This document shows, in pieces, positions 1 through 10,800 of a stretch of 25,501 bases of DNA (positions are counted from its first letter, which is position 1; the number at the start of each line of letters is the position of its first letter). Where the stretch lies: positions 77,071 to 102,571 of the forward strand of contig BLXT01006250.1 of the NCBI GenBank assembly GCA_019648995.1, read 5' to 3'. The DNA comes from Plakobranchus ocellatus. Taxonomy: Eukaryota > Mollusca > Gastropoda > Plakobranchidae. The position numbers and the translations under genes were made by a program. Under the pieces are notes generated by a model. It saw only the letters and a list, made by a program, of their open reading frames with translations. It did no database searches and was not told where the DNA came from.

Positions 1-125
1 GGCAGAGAAAGAGAGAGAGGCAGAGAGAAAGGCAGAGAGAGAGGCAGAGAGAGAGAGAGAGAGAGGCAGAGAAAGAGAGAGAGAGGCAGAGAGAAAGGCA
101 GAGAGAGAGGCAGAGAGAGAGAGAA

Positions 126-183
<58 letters not shown>
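1..183. repeat. Purine-only GA-rich satellite
   Basis: This stretch is GA dinucleotide repeats interrupted by GGCAGAGA boxes. The block starting at base 1 (GGCAGAGAAAGAGAG...) begins again at base 65, so there is a higher-order unit of about 64 bp; after about base 130 it becomes nearly pure (GA)n. One strand is almost all purine, a composition able to form triplex or H-DNA, though that is only a property of the composition. The array continues off the left edge of the window. Confidence 0.95.
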
Positions 184-184
<1 letters not shown>

Positions 185-1857
185 ATGGTTAAACCAGAAA
201 GAGGTAAAAATGCAATAATTTAATAAGGAGAGTCAGTCTCACAGAAAGATAGAGAGGTTGAAAGATACAAACAATAAACTGATCTGAATGTTTTCACCTA
301 TAGTGATTTGAAAAGTGACCTAGACACGTGGAAGGCACGCCACTACACGTGGCAACCATTTGATTTTTCATAATTTTTTTTAAAAAATCGTTATCGAGGG
401 AATAATGACCCTTAAATTATTATTGAACGCTAAAGATCTCATTTTGTGTGTATTCAATTGGTAATTTTAAATTAACAGCAGTAAAAAGAGATGGCGGTTC
501 TAAATACAATTTTGTGTTTTAATGCAGCCCCTGCTTAATAAACATTTATTTTTTATCTGCCACGCCCAATGTTTGGCTGAGAACTAAAATTTGCTCACAT
601 ACACACAGACTTTTAAATTTACAAAATTCGAATTTGAAGAACAGAGAGGAAACAAAACTTATTTGCTTTTGCTATAAAGGTAGTGTTCAATGGAAAAAAG
701 AAATTATCAAGCACTGCAAATAAAAATCATTGGCGTTCTTAGCATAAGTTGTTTGTTTTTCTATGTACTTTCTTTGACAGAATTCTTTTTTTTTTCTAGG
801 AAATTCAAACAAAAACAAGAACAAGTGCTGAAATCTCTTCAATTAATAATTTATTGTATAAAAGAACAAATATGAATAGTTAGAGCCAACTTGCTGCCTG
901 TCTAGCTGGAGATTGGGGTGCTAGTCTTCATAGCACGTAACTCCAAATCCTCGGGAAAGAGCGCTGCATTCATTAAGATCCGGAACAGGAGCTTAATAGA
1001 TGGGTGTGATATCTGATATTTTCATTTGAAATCTCCCCGAAAAAGACAACCATTCTAAACCAATCAAACAAAAGGCGCCTGTCCTAAATAATTCAAGACA
1101 CTGACGTTGTAATATCATTCAACTGCTGGTTGATAAATTTTAACCATTGTGTCAAACTTACGATATCATTCTATACTTAGAATGGAAGAGGTAAACTTAA
1201 AGACAAAAATTGACCTGCTTTAGTAAAGGGCAGGGAAAAGATGATATAGAGCCAAAGTTTTCTTCTCTGTAGATTCACTGATTGCTTGCTCTCTTACGAA
1301 TGTCCTACCTATTGGGAAAGTTGATATTGGATTACTGGCACCAAGGGAATACGATATTTCAGCGACGCACTATGGACTTCCCATGTATTTGAGGTAAAAG
1401 ATTATCTACTAAGAAAACCATGAAGGTCAAAGGACCGGGAATAGTCTCCGGAATACTAAGCCCGTTTAAAAAGCAAAGCGCTAACAAAAAACAGAAAAAA
1501 AAAACAAAGAAAAAAAACATCCACGATACTGATGCAAAAGTTTTGACATTTGTTAAATGGAAGGAGCATGAAATTGCAGGGCTAGGAAGTGAATGCCAAA
1601 ATTTTCAAAACGTTGGGTCTGGATAAGTTAACCGAGAATAGAATATAGGAGTCCAAGCTTCGGTGACATTATATACCTAAAGCCTAGCAAAATATTGTAG
1701 GACACGAAGGCCTCAAAGAAAGGGCAGAATATAATATCGGTATTGAATTTCTGAACGAGAGACGCCAATTGAAGATACCACGATGTAAAGGTCTAGTACA
1801 AAAAGCCACCGCTAATAGACGAAATATGCTCAGTGCCTAGCTAGAAAGTCAGGAGAA
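184..1857. other. AT-rich intergenic stretch, no gene seen
   Basis: No open frame here has recognisable protein character. The 61-codon frame at 690-875 and the 68-codon lysine-rich frame at 1420-1626 look like chance readings of A-rich DNA. Two CACGTG boxes (325-330 and 346-351) lie 21 bp apart. The last 200 bases may already belong to the LINE relic that follows, but I cannot align them to a domain. Confidence 0.5.
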
Positions 1858-2440
1858 ATGTCCTCGCTGCTGTACAAAAGATATCAGAAGCTTCTCAAGA
1901 AATTTACAAAGTACTTCTTAGCGACTGGAATAACCTAAAGATAAGCGAACAGTGGACGACAGCTACAGGGGTTTACGTTCCCAAAATCCGAACTCTTTCT
2001 AATCAATCTCACGTCACGGTAATTGCAGGGTAGGCCTAATCTTTTTCTGAGACATGGCACCATAAATTACCTTGAAACTGACTTATTCAATGCTTCTGTT
2101 AAAAAAAATGGCATTCCAGAACTCTTCGGATTTTTTGAGTATGCCACACTAATTTGGAATGTTATTGGAAAAGCTAAATCAGGAACCTTAATATGGGCTT
2201 TGTCAAACTGGAGCTCGTTAACACATACGTCTCTGTGCCGCACCAAATGAAATGATCTAGAGAGCACTAGGAGAATATGCCTACCATGTTCCAGAGGACT
2301 TTTAATTAAGTAGAATAAAAGATCTAACCTCACCGATAAGGTAGTGATTTGATTCGACACTTATTGCACTATGACTCTCTCTTTCAAAGATTTCGCTGAC
2401 TATCCAGATACGCAACTGACGAAAATGCTGTCCGAAAACA
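1858..2440 (+). mobile_element. Decayed non-LTR retrotransposon RT fragment (lineage A)
   Basis: Pieces of a reverse transcriptase can be read by changing frames. Around 1930-1985 the frame reads ISEQWTTATGVYVPK, the region leading into the RT fingers. At 2100-2200 it reads KNGIPE followed by EYATLIWNVIGKAKS. At about 2195-2245, in a shifted frame, it reads VNTYVSVPHQM, corresponding to the family's LANAYGSVPHQMI around RT motif A. At about 2278-2306 it reads YHVPEDF. Stops and frameshifts occur throughout, so this is an inactive relic. The lineage differs from the LINE copies that follow. Boundaries are approximate and no terminal features or target duplications were found. Confidence 0.55.
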
Positions 2441-2727
2441 TTTTATCCGATCACATCTCCAGAAATGATTTAGAATATACCTAGGGCCTACTTGCTTCAT
2501 AAAGCGAGGTTACTACTTTCAAATTTCTTATTGGTTGCCGCAATAGGCAATACTTCCGAATATGCACACAAGAAAAGTAGATGTATGAAAGCTAGACTGC
2601 TCACCAAATTGTCATATCACAGTTTAACCATTAATTTTATTGACATGACATTGAGACGATTTTCCTTTACATCCCTTTTGTTTTATTTTTAGCAAGTCTT
2701 TGCTGAATCAGTGCTGATCAACTAAAA

Positions 2728-3480
2728 CTTCAGCCGCCTTTAACCAAAAGTATAACAGAGGGTCCAACAACCCTTAAATAAGAGATAGAGGCAGCAATAA
2801 AGAAAATGAAAAAAGGACAAGTCACAGAACAAGATGACATACCAATAGAAATATAATTGCAGTGTTAGATAACCAGGAATAAATCTGATAATAAAATTCT
2901 TTTCATGCAATATGATAGTGGTACAATTCCAGAAGATCTTAGTTGTGTTTTTATAGTACTGAGTGAAAACCAGGAGCAACAGAATGTGAACTTCCTAGAA
3001 CAATCAGGTTAATGAGCCATTTTACAAAAATCCTGTTACGTGTTTCGATGCATTAAATGGGCAAGAGTCCAAGACCAGACATATGCGCACAATAGTTTGA
3101 CTTTATGCCTGATAAAGTGATAAAGGGACTAACAACGCAATTTTCACTTTGTCAATGCTTATGGATAAGGGGTATAGAAATGCAAAAGACCGTCATTATA
3201 TAGCGATCACAAAAACCACAAGACGGAAGTGCCGGAAACTATAATTTTTAGGACCTATTTCGCGACACAAGGGTTTAGAACACTTATCAATTACTGGAAA
3301 TATTGAAGGCAAACGCAGTAATGGTAGACAGAAAATAAATTTTATTGAAAGTCTTAAGTCATGGGCAACAGGCCATGGTAACAATAACACCTTTTCAAAA
3401 GGTTGACTAAGAATAGATTTGAGTGGAGGACATTGATCGCCAATGTCTGTTCCAGACAAGGCACTTAAAGAAGATAACGG
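2728..3480 (+). mobile_element. LINE copy 1 (lineage B), internally deleted
   Basis: Bases 2740-3190 align closely at DNA level with 5940-6365 of copy 2. Both share, for example, ATAGTGGTACAATTCCAGAA and AATGAGCCATTTTACAAAAA. This covers the N-terminal part of the RT domain. After 3190 the sequence jumps to the protein's C-terminal end: 3250-3370 reads GLEHLSITGNIEGKRS then FIESLKSWATG, and 3424-3468 reads WRTLIANVCSRQGT and a TAA stop. That ending is typical of this LINE class. The central RT palm with the FADD motif is missing, so about 1 kb has been lost internally. Several stops and frameshifts are present. Confidence 0.75.
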
Positions 3481-4377
3481 AGGGATTCATTTTTTTTCTT
3501 CCAAAAAAGTTTTAAAATATCTTTGTTTGAATATAACTATTTGTAAGTGTTAATGATTTTTTAAAATTTTACAAAATTGTTTACAGTTGACTTAAAAATC
3601 TTCATCTTGTCATCGGTGGGCATATTATTGAACTGCTCATTAAACAACCGATATTAGCCTACTGATAATGCTTTCCACTGTTCTTATCGCTTGTGTGCAC
3701 ATTTATTTAGAAATCCCGCAAAACCTTGATCAGCATATTTATCTAAAATGTTAGTATCGACCAATTTAGGTTTTGTTTTGTATTAGAGAAGAAGTTATGC
3801 TTTGCTTATTATTTGAAAATTATTTTGTACTGGAAAAAAAATCGAACCCTCGTCCCAGTGAATATATATTGGTAGGCAAGGGACAATAGTTCAAGTTCTT
3901 TTGTGCCAATTAAATAAATGTAGGCCAAATTCAAATGCCTTGGTTCAAATTTCTTAAGTGAAAGTTCGCATTGAATCGTCACTTATCGTATTATTTTATA
4001 CTGAAAAAGAGTTTTTTTTTGGTGATAAAGAATTTCTAAAAAGTGAATATCAAGTGGTGATCAAATATGAAATCAGTTGTCCTTTCTTCTTTTTGCAAGT
4101 TGAATTTTTTAGCTTTTAATTAGTACATTTTACATTTGGGCATATTTTCAATATGGCTGCTTCAGTTATTTTTTCTTTGATGAAAACATACTGATAGAAA
4201 AGGTTTGTAATCGAAGTTTACACAGTAGATAGACCAAAGGGGACCTCATCATTAAAACTAAGAATGCAGCAAGCCCTAAAAAAGATAAGAAAAATGGATA
4301 TGAGGGGCACAAAGGTCTGAAACCAAATATCCTTCCTCTCAAGACGAAATGAAGGATAGTAGGCTACTATTTTTAAG
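3481..4377. other. AT-rich intergenic stretch, no gene seen
   Basis: This region between the two LINE copies is AT-rich. I see no coding potential, tandem repeat or terminal inverted repeat in it. Confidence 0.5.
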
Positions 4378-4640
4378 CAGATCTAACCTCTAGATCTAGA
4401 TCTAGCTTAGTTCAAAGCTAGAATTTAGTATTCTAGGGTTTAGAGATCTAGAAAGATGTGTATTCTTTTTAAAGATAAAATCTATTTGCACAATATCAAT
4501 CTAGATATAGGTTATTTAATCCAAGAATTAGGCCTAGATATCTAGCCTAGCTTGAGACACTAGATCTAGATCTAGTGACTAGACCAGAATTCCATTTGGC
4601 TTTATTTTCACTAGACGTCAGCCTTAAACCTACTAGATTT
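4378..4640. repeat. Cluster of TCTAGA/AGATCT palindromes
   Basis: AGATCTAGATCTAG and its permutations occur at about 4390-4410, 4443-4455, 4535-4550 and 4558-4577, with single TCTAGA or CTAGAT words between. The unit is self-complementary, so each run can fold back on itself. The same word recurs at 13408-13418, 13665-13672, 19660-19672 and 19790-19800. This low-level, genome-dispersed repetition is of a kind I associate with gastropod genomes. Confidence 0.7.
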
Positions 4641-4790
4641 AGATCACGAGGCAAGATATTTGAATAGGTACACAACAAAAGAAATATGTCTATAGATAGA
4701 TGCTAGACAGCTTTCCAAATTGTCATTATAATTTATATCAGTTTTCATCAACTATAGAATTAAGCGGTAAGATGGACAGGGGCAGGTTCC

Positions 4791-5550
4791 ATGAAACTAG
4801 GTAGTAAAACACTAATTTACTCTAAGGAACATACACATGGTATCTTATTTGATGTAACAACAGCAAAAAGTCTGGGGAGTTGGTGTCCAATTTCAGATAG
4901 AGTAGTTACATAGTAGCTAAATTTGTAGCTAAACCATTAATTCTAGAAATCATTCAAGTATACACCAACATCTGACAGTGTAGATGTAGAAGTAGAAAAG
5001 TTTTATGAAGAAATAGAAAAAGCAAAAGGCTATCTAAAATCCCAGGACATCATAATAGTAATGGGAGATTTCAATGCAAAAGTTGGAGATGAAAGTGTAG
5101 AAGATGTTGCTGGGCCCAGTGGCATAGGGACTGTAATTGTAAATGAGCATGGAATTAGGCTAATTGAATGGTGCCAAGTCAACGATTTTACCATCACAAA
5201 TACTTGGTATCAAAATCACCCTAGGCGACAGAGGACCCGAAAGAGCCCCGGAGATAGAAGTAGAAACAAAATAGATTACATCCTCATTCAGAAAAGATTC
5301 CGAAACGCTGTCAAAACATCAAAGTCACTGCCGGGAGCCGACTGTGATTCAAATCATATTCCAATAATGTGTAAATTTCAGATAATACTTGAGAAGTTAA
5401 GAAAGTCAAAGGCTAATCCTAAATTCCAAATGGACTTACTAAAATCTGCTGAAAAACTAAAAGAAAAAATTGCTGTCGCTTTGCATAACAAATATGAAAC
5501 TAGAAAATATCTCACAAGTAGAAGAATTATGGTCAGAAATGAAAAAATCA
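4791..5550 (+). pseudogene. LINE APE-type endonuclease, broken
   Basis: The endonuclease/exonuclease/phosphatase domain nicks target DNA to prime reverse transcription. A 40-codon open segment at 4791-4913 ends in TAG. A frameshift near 4965 then leads into a frame open through 5555. Recognisable family motifs are MGDFNAKVGDE (from 5061), ITNTWYQNH, RNKIDYILIQKRF and GADCDSNHIPIM. The last corresponds to the catalytic Ser-Asp-His motif of APE-like nucleases, but here Asp is replaced by Asn, so the copy would probably be catalytically dead even without its frame breaks. The open frame at 5061-5555 is only the central and C-terminal part of the domain, so its ATG is not a true start. Confidence 0.8.
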
Positions 5551-5554
5551 CTTA

Positions 5555-6741
5555 ATGAAGTCATATAGAAAAACGTTCTTAGTAGTTAAAAAAGATTTAA
5601 AAGAGCATAAGAAATGGATAAACAAAGAAATACTCGATTTAATGGATGAAAGGCCCAAATCAAAAAATGTAGAAGCTAAATTACAAAGAAACATCAAAGA
5701 AAATTGCAGCGAGGAATGGATTAATCAACAATGTCAGGAAATAGAGCAAAAACTAAATATACACAGCAGATTCATGCATGCTAAAATTAAGGATTTCAAT
5801 GGTAAGAAAATCAAATGCAGTAGCCCTGGCTGCATCAAATCAAAAGATGGAACAATGTTAATGGAAAAAAAGGAAATACTAAGCAGATGGTCAGAATATG
5901 TTGAGGATCTTTTTAAAGGTGATAGGTGAAAAAACCCAAAATAAAGAAAAAAATAGAAGGCCCAGCTATCCTTAAAGAAGAGGTAGAAGCAGCAATAAAG
6001 AAACTGAAAAATGGAAAAGCCACAGGACCAGATAATATACCAGTAGAAATAATTAAAGCATTTTATTAGATAATTTAGGAATAGATGTGACAACAAACTT
6101 CTCAATGCAATATGCGATAGTGGTACAATTCCAGAAGATCTTTGTAAATCTGTTTTTAAAGTACTGCCTAAAACACCAGGAGCAACAGAATGTGAACTTC
6201 ATAGAACAATCAGTTTAATGAGCCATTTTACAAAAATCCTGTTACGCATTTTGATGCATAGAATGCGCAAGAGTATAAGACCAGAAATATCCCCAAAACA
6301 GTTTAGCTTTATGCCTGATAAAGGGACTAGAAATGCAATATTCACTCTGTCAATCTTATAGAAATGCAAAAAGATCTCCACCTCTGCTTCATTAATTATC
6401 CTAAAGCCTTTGACAAAGTAAAACATGTAGAGCTGTTTTGTATTCTAGAAAAATTAAACATCGATGGGAAAGATCTGAGAGTTATTAGAAATTTATACTG
6501 GGATCAGGCTGCATCTGTAAGATTTGAAGGAAAACATTGTGATTTCAAACCCATCAAAAGAGATGTGAGACAGGGATGTATAATGTCTCCTGATCTTTTC
6601 AACATACATAGTGAAATAATTTTAAGGAATCTTGATGGTATTTCAGGTTTAAAAATAAATGGAGAGAATCTTAATAATCTCAGGTTTGCAGATGATACAG
6701 TTTTAGTAGCAGAATCTGGCAAGCAACTCCAAAAACTGTAG
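5555..6741 (+). pseudogene. LINE reverse transcriptase, broken
   Basis: Bases 5555-5929 encode the lysine-rich linker between endonuclease and RT (124 residues, no catalytic motif). Bases 5956-6068 carry the start of the RT fingers and end in a stop near 6067. After damaged DNA, 6364-6741 is open for 125 residues. It reads FINYPKAFDKVKH (motif A), VRQGCIMSPDLFNIHSE (motif B) and LRFADDTVLVAE (motif C, with Phe in the first position of YXDD). The frames at 5555 and 5956 differ, while 5956 and 6364 agree. The motif order A-B-C and spacing are standard for LINE RTs. It makes no functional protein as it stands. Confidence 0.85.
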
Positions 6742-6962
6742 TTTTAGAGAGAGAAAGAATAGGCCTGTCTTTGAATGTAAAGAAACCGGAATGTATGGTC
6801 ATCTCAAAGATATCCTCTAACCCCAAGTGCAATCTCATTAGCAAAGGCGAAAAAATCAAATAAGTTACAAAATTCAAATATGTAGGTTACCTGATAACAT
6901 CAGATGGCAGATGCACAAGTGAAATAAGTAATGTGTCATGTGGCATCAAAATTCATCTTTCA

Positions 6963-7146
6963 TAATTGTCAGCAGCTTGAATCCAGTGTGAGGAGTCCAA
7001 TTATTATAAATAAAGTTTTTGCTGAGCTAACTTTCAAAAAATAATATACTGTAAAATTTATTTTGCATTGCCAATATTTGATAGTCTTGTTACCAAACCA
7101 TTGATATCACATTAAAGACATTTTGCCTTAACTTTTTGCCAAACAG
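6963..7146 (+). promoter_or_regulatory. Gene-proximal upstream region, promoter not resolved
   Basis: This short AT-rich stretch lies between the LINE remnant and the first coding exon. It ends in CTTTTTGCCAAACAG, a plausible 3' splice site (AG at 7145-7146), which would make the first coding exon internal and put a non-coding exon farther upstream. A TATAAATAAAG word near 7005 could alternatively be a TATA-like element. The sequence does not decide between the two. Confidence 0.3.
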
Positions 7147-7167
7147 AAACCAAGATTTTCATCCAAC

Positions 7168-7884
7168 ATGGACACAGCTATGGGTCCAGGAAAACGCAAG
7201 AATCCTTTTGGTGATCTTGGAAAACCAACACTCAGAGGCATCAGGAAATGCCCTAAATGTGGAACTTTCAATGGAACTAGGGGTATTAGTTGTAAGAACA
7301 AACAATGCGATGTTGTATTCAAGGAACGTGAGCGTAAAAAGGGGCATAGTGCAGAGGCAGTGAAGATTATTACAGGCTCTACATTCCAACTGTATTCTGT
7401 TCGGCTGAGAAACAGAGGTCCAGACTACAGAGCTTTTGTTCAGTTGCCTTACATTCAAGATGTTGATGGCAATCCTGCTACAGTGTATGATACAAGTGTT
7501 TTGGTTGCTGCCTCCTTATGTTTTGTGGACAGCTGCAACAGAAGCAGCACAACAGATGCAAGTATTATGATGAAGTCTGGAGTGGATGCTTGCGTACACA
7601 TTCGCTCTGCAATAAACTGCGCACAACAAGCCCAACCTTTGGGTCTAAAGAACACTATTTTAGACAGTCTTCAGGTCACTAATGAAATGAAGCATGCAAT
7701 CTGGCTTCTAGCCACAGAGACCTCAGGCCCTGTTGTACAAAGGGTCACTAAAAATATCATGGTTGTGAAGTGCAAAGTGACTGCTAAGCAGCCTCTTGGC
7801 TTTTTGCATTGTGCTTTCTATGAAACTTTAAGGAATAGACAGCAGCCAGAGTATAAATTCCAGTGCACTTGTAGGGCTTTCAAG
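7168..7884 (+). CDS. C2orf42: C2orf42-like coding exon 1 (residues 1-239)
   Basis: This large exon encodes the N-terminal zinc-binding module (C28, C31, C42, C47) and the first conserved domain. It ends exactly on a codon boundary (phase 0) at FQCTCRAFK, followed by the donor GTAAGG. The first two cysteines of the SWIM-like finger (C233, C235) lie at its end. Reading through the donor would add only six residues before a stop. Confidence 0.95.
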
Positions 7885-10800
7885 GTAAGGCTAATGCATA
7901 GATAATATCTGTATATAACATGGTTGTAATGGTTTGGATTAATGTACTCAGACATTGGAGAACTTCAAAAATAAATTTGGTTCTCCCTTTAAGGACACTT
8001 ATTAATGTTTAGCTAAGATCAACTCTACTTTTACCCATATTCTTTTTTTTTTTTTTTCTCCTTTGTAATGTGACTCCATAATAATGGTTAATTAATCCAT
8101 TCTCTTTGTTTCATGCTTGCTTTTTTCCCCCGATTTTCCCCATAATTTATTCCAACCTTCTTCCCCAGCTTTGTTTTTATAAACACCAGGTGTAAGCTTA
8201 GGATGATAACAAGAAACTGTTATCTTAAAGTTTTTTGTTTTTTTTCAATAGCTTTATCAATATATACTAAAGTAATGCTGTCCATGTATTGTTTCTCAAT
8301 AGGTTCGTAATTCTCATGTCAGACAAGATGTAAGCAAACGTTGTGTTCATTTTTATGCTTGCATTTGTGCTTTTGCAAGTGATGAAAAATTGGCTGAGGA
8401 GTTTTCCCATTATATCAGTATGGATCAAAGCCTAGCAGCAGGTATGAATTTGTTCTTTTAACTTCACCAAGTAGCCAAGTGTCAACTCATTGAATGTCTC
8501 TGAAAGGAAAAAAATATATGATTAACCAAAGGAAAAGCTTTTATGTGATCAATATGAACTGATATGATCATAAGTGTAATTTATATTGCATTTCTATGTA
8601 TCATAGAATTTTAAATTTAACAGGGTTAATTTTTACTTATAAAGTTATATAAACATGACTTTTTCTTTAAAAACATGAAAGGTCTCTCATTAACGATATA
8701 ATCCACTTCTATTTACTTGTGTATGTTTTTCATGCTGACATGTACAGATCTGTAAATTAAAGTCTTTTTCACCCTAGTTTGAACTATTTTGTCCACAGAT
8801 TCAAAAATGATTTTAGTATTTTAAAACTATATGGCTGCTGTAAAGAATTAATTTTTTGGTTTTTTTTTCCTTTTCCTTTTTTTTTTTTTGTTTTTTTTTT
8901 TTAATGAATTAATGAGGAATACAAAATTGTCACTGGGCTAACATTATGCTATAACTCAGATTGATGATGCCAATTGTGATTTTAGAATGTTGTGTTTCTG
9001 AGCTTAAGAACTATCAGATAGTGCATAGAAATTCACCAGTACAGTTTTCCTAAGCCATACATCAATGAAAAGAAAATTGGTATCCTAAAAAGAAGAAAAG
9101 CCACTTATTTTTCTTAATGTGAAAGAAAGCCCAAAATGAGTTACGCTACTATGTTAGCCGGTGATGAGTCTCGTTATTTATGAATGAGTGAGATATATGG
9201 TAAAAGAATACAACACCAGCTATTACTTACTTTAACAAATTGGAACTGCACAGAGTTTCTGGAAATGTGATGTTTGTATACTTTTCGTACCTCTACTGGA
9301 TGAGATAAGGTTAAGGAATACAATGGCCAATAAAAATTATTTTAACAAATTGAACAGCACTGAGTCCCTGGAAGAGTGGTATTCGTATACTTTTCAGTTT
9401 TCTTACTTCTACTGGATGACAGAAGGTTATGACAGATTATGAGAAATCTTTATTTTTACACCCATACTTATGATTGTTGAAGGGAATACCATGATAAGGA
9501 ATTTTAAGTCGCTTATTAGAAGGTTGCAGTCAGGTTATGAGAAGTCTTGTTGTTTTCGCCACAATTGTTTTACACTCAAAAGGGAAGCTAAAGATTACAC
9601 CTTCTGACTTATAATCATTAAAGAAAATATCATGACACTGTATTTTCAAGTGCTTTTTTTTTTCACGTTTCCAGTGTCAGTGCCCCTGTCAACAGATTCT
9701 GCAGACCGCAACCAGATGCTGAGTATGTACCAGGAGGTGGAGGAGAGCCTGAGTCAAGTAGCTGCAACAGACACAGACACCATGGAGGTTATCATAGCAG
9801 AAGATGAGCTGCTTGTGCCTAGTCCACCACCTGACAAAAGAGTCAAAAAGGATGATCCCTTGAGTAAATTTGAAATTTTGCTTTCAGTTTGTCCTATGTG
9901 TACTTTTTCGAAGTGCAATGCACCCTAAATTTTTATGATTCAGTGCTTCCAATCACCCACATTTCTGCGGATTTCCGCAGTTTTGAGCTTTTTCCAAGTG
10001 GCTGGAAATTGATTCCATGAAGCAGATTTTCTTAAAATTTCTTTCCCTCAAAGCAGCACAGCTCATAACTTCCACCCCAATCCCTCTTTATAATTGGAGT
10101 TTTTGAATGAAGCCAATGAGCTGGCCTTTCTCTCCTTTTGAGAGGATGGAATTTTTCTGTACCTCCCATAGTGGAGTAGTTAGCATTTTAATCATCTTTA
10201 AGATAAGATCATACAAGTAATAATACTGAAAATTTTCAAACATCTTTATAGAGAGGGAAACCATTCATTTACATTAATTAAGCCTTAAGTTCAAAATCCC
10301 TTGAAAAATATGGCTTGCAGCAACAGCAAACAAACTTTTCAAAGAAAAAAATTTTGGAAAAGGCAAAGCCAAAGAAAACTTCATTTTTTTTTCAATAATA
10401 ACTTAAGCCTTAAAATATGAAATATAATCAAAACCACTGTTGCTTTTAAAATAACATCTTATTTTGAGTATCATGGAACACATACACTATATGAGAAGGA
10501 TTTAATAATGAGGAAAAAAATAAAATATATTATTTTAAAAGTGTACTTTTCCTTATGGCAGATGTGCCATTTGTTGCTGGTTCTTGTGATTTTGTATGGA
10601 AATAATGCCCTAATTATCGAAGATGTGTTTAACAAGTCTTTAAAAACTGAATTTTGAACTACATTTGTACAAAATATCAATTCAGTCAAATAAACTGACA
10701 AATGCTCTTTCAATAATTAGAAAGTATGCGCCAAATCCATACTATGTCAGTGATCTTTTTTTTTTTCTGCAAGATGTCTGATTGTGTATTGACATTACAT

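Larger units (their letters stand above)
4791..6962 (+). mobile_element. LINE copy 2 (lineage B), EN-RT, 3'-truncated
   Basis: This degenerate non-LTR retrotransposon has an APE-type endonuclease followed by reverse transcriptase, the order expected of LINEs of the RTE/craniofacial-development-protein-2-like type. The endonuclease starts near 4791, with GSWCPISDRVVT at about 4875-4910. RT begins near 5956 (EVEAAIKKLKNGKATGPDNI), has FADDTVLVAES near 6685, and runs on to KYVGYLITSDGRCTSEI near 6870-6925. Homology ends about 6960, before the C-terminal region that survives in copy 1. At least four frame changes and several stops separate the pieces. The unit lies directly upstream of the C2orf42-like gene, in the same orientation. 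Confidence 0.85.

Noticed and set aside
9632..9928. 98-codon frame starting MTLYFQV as a separate gene
   Set aside because: It is exon 3 of the C2orf42-like gene with intron sequence on both sides.
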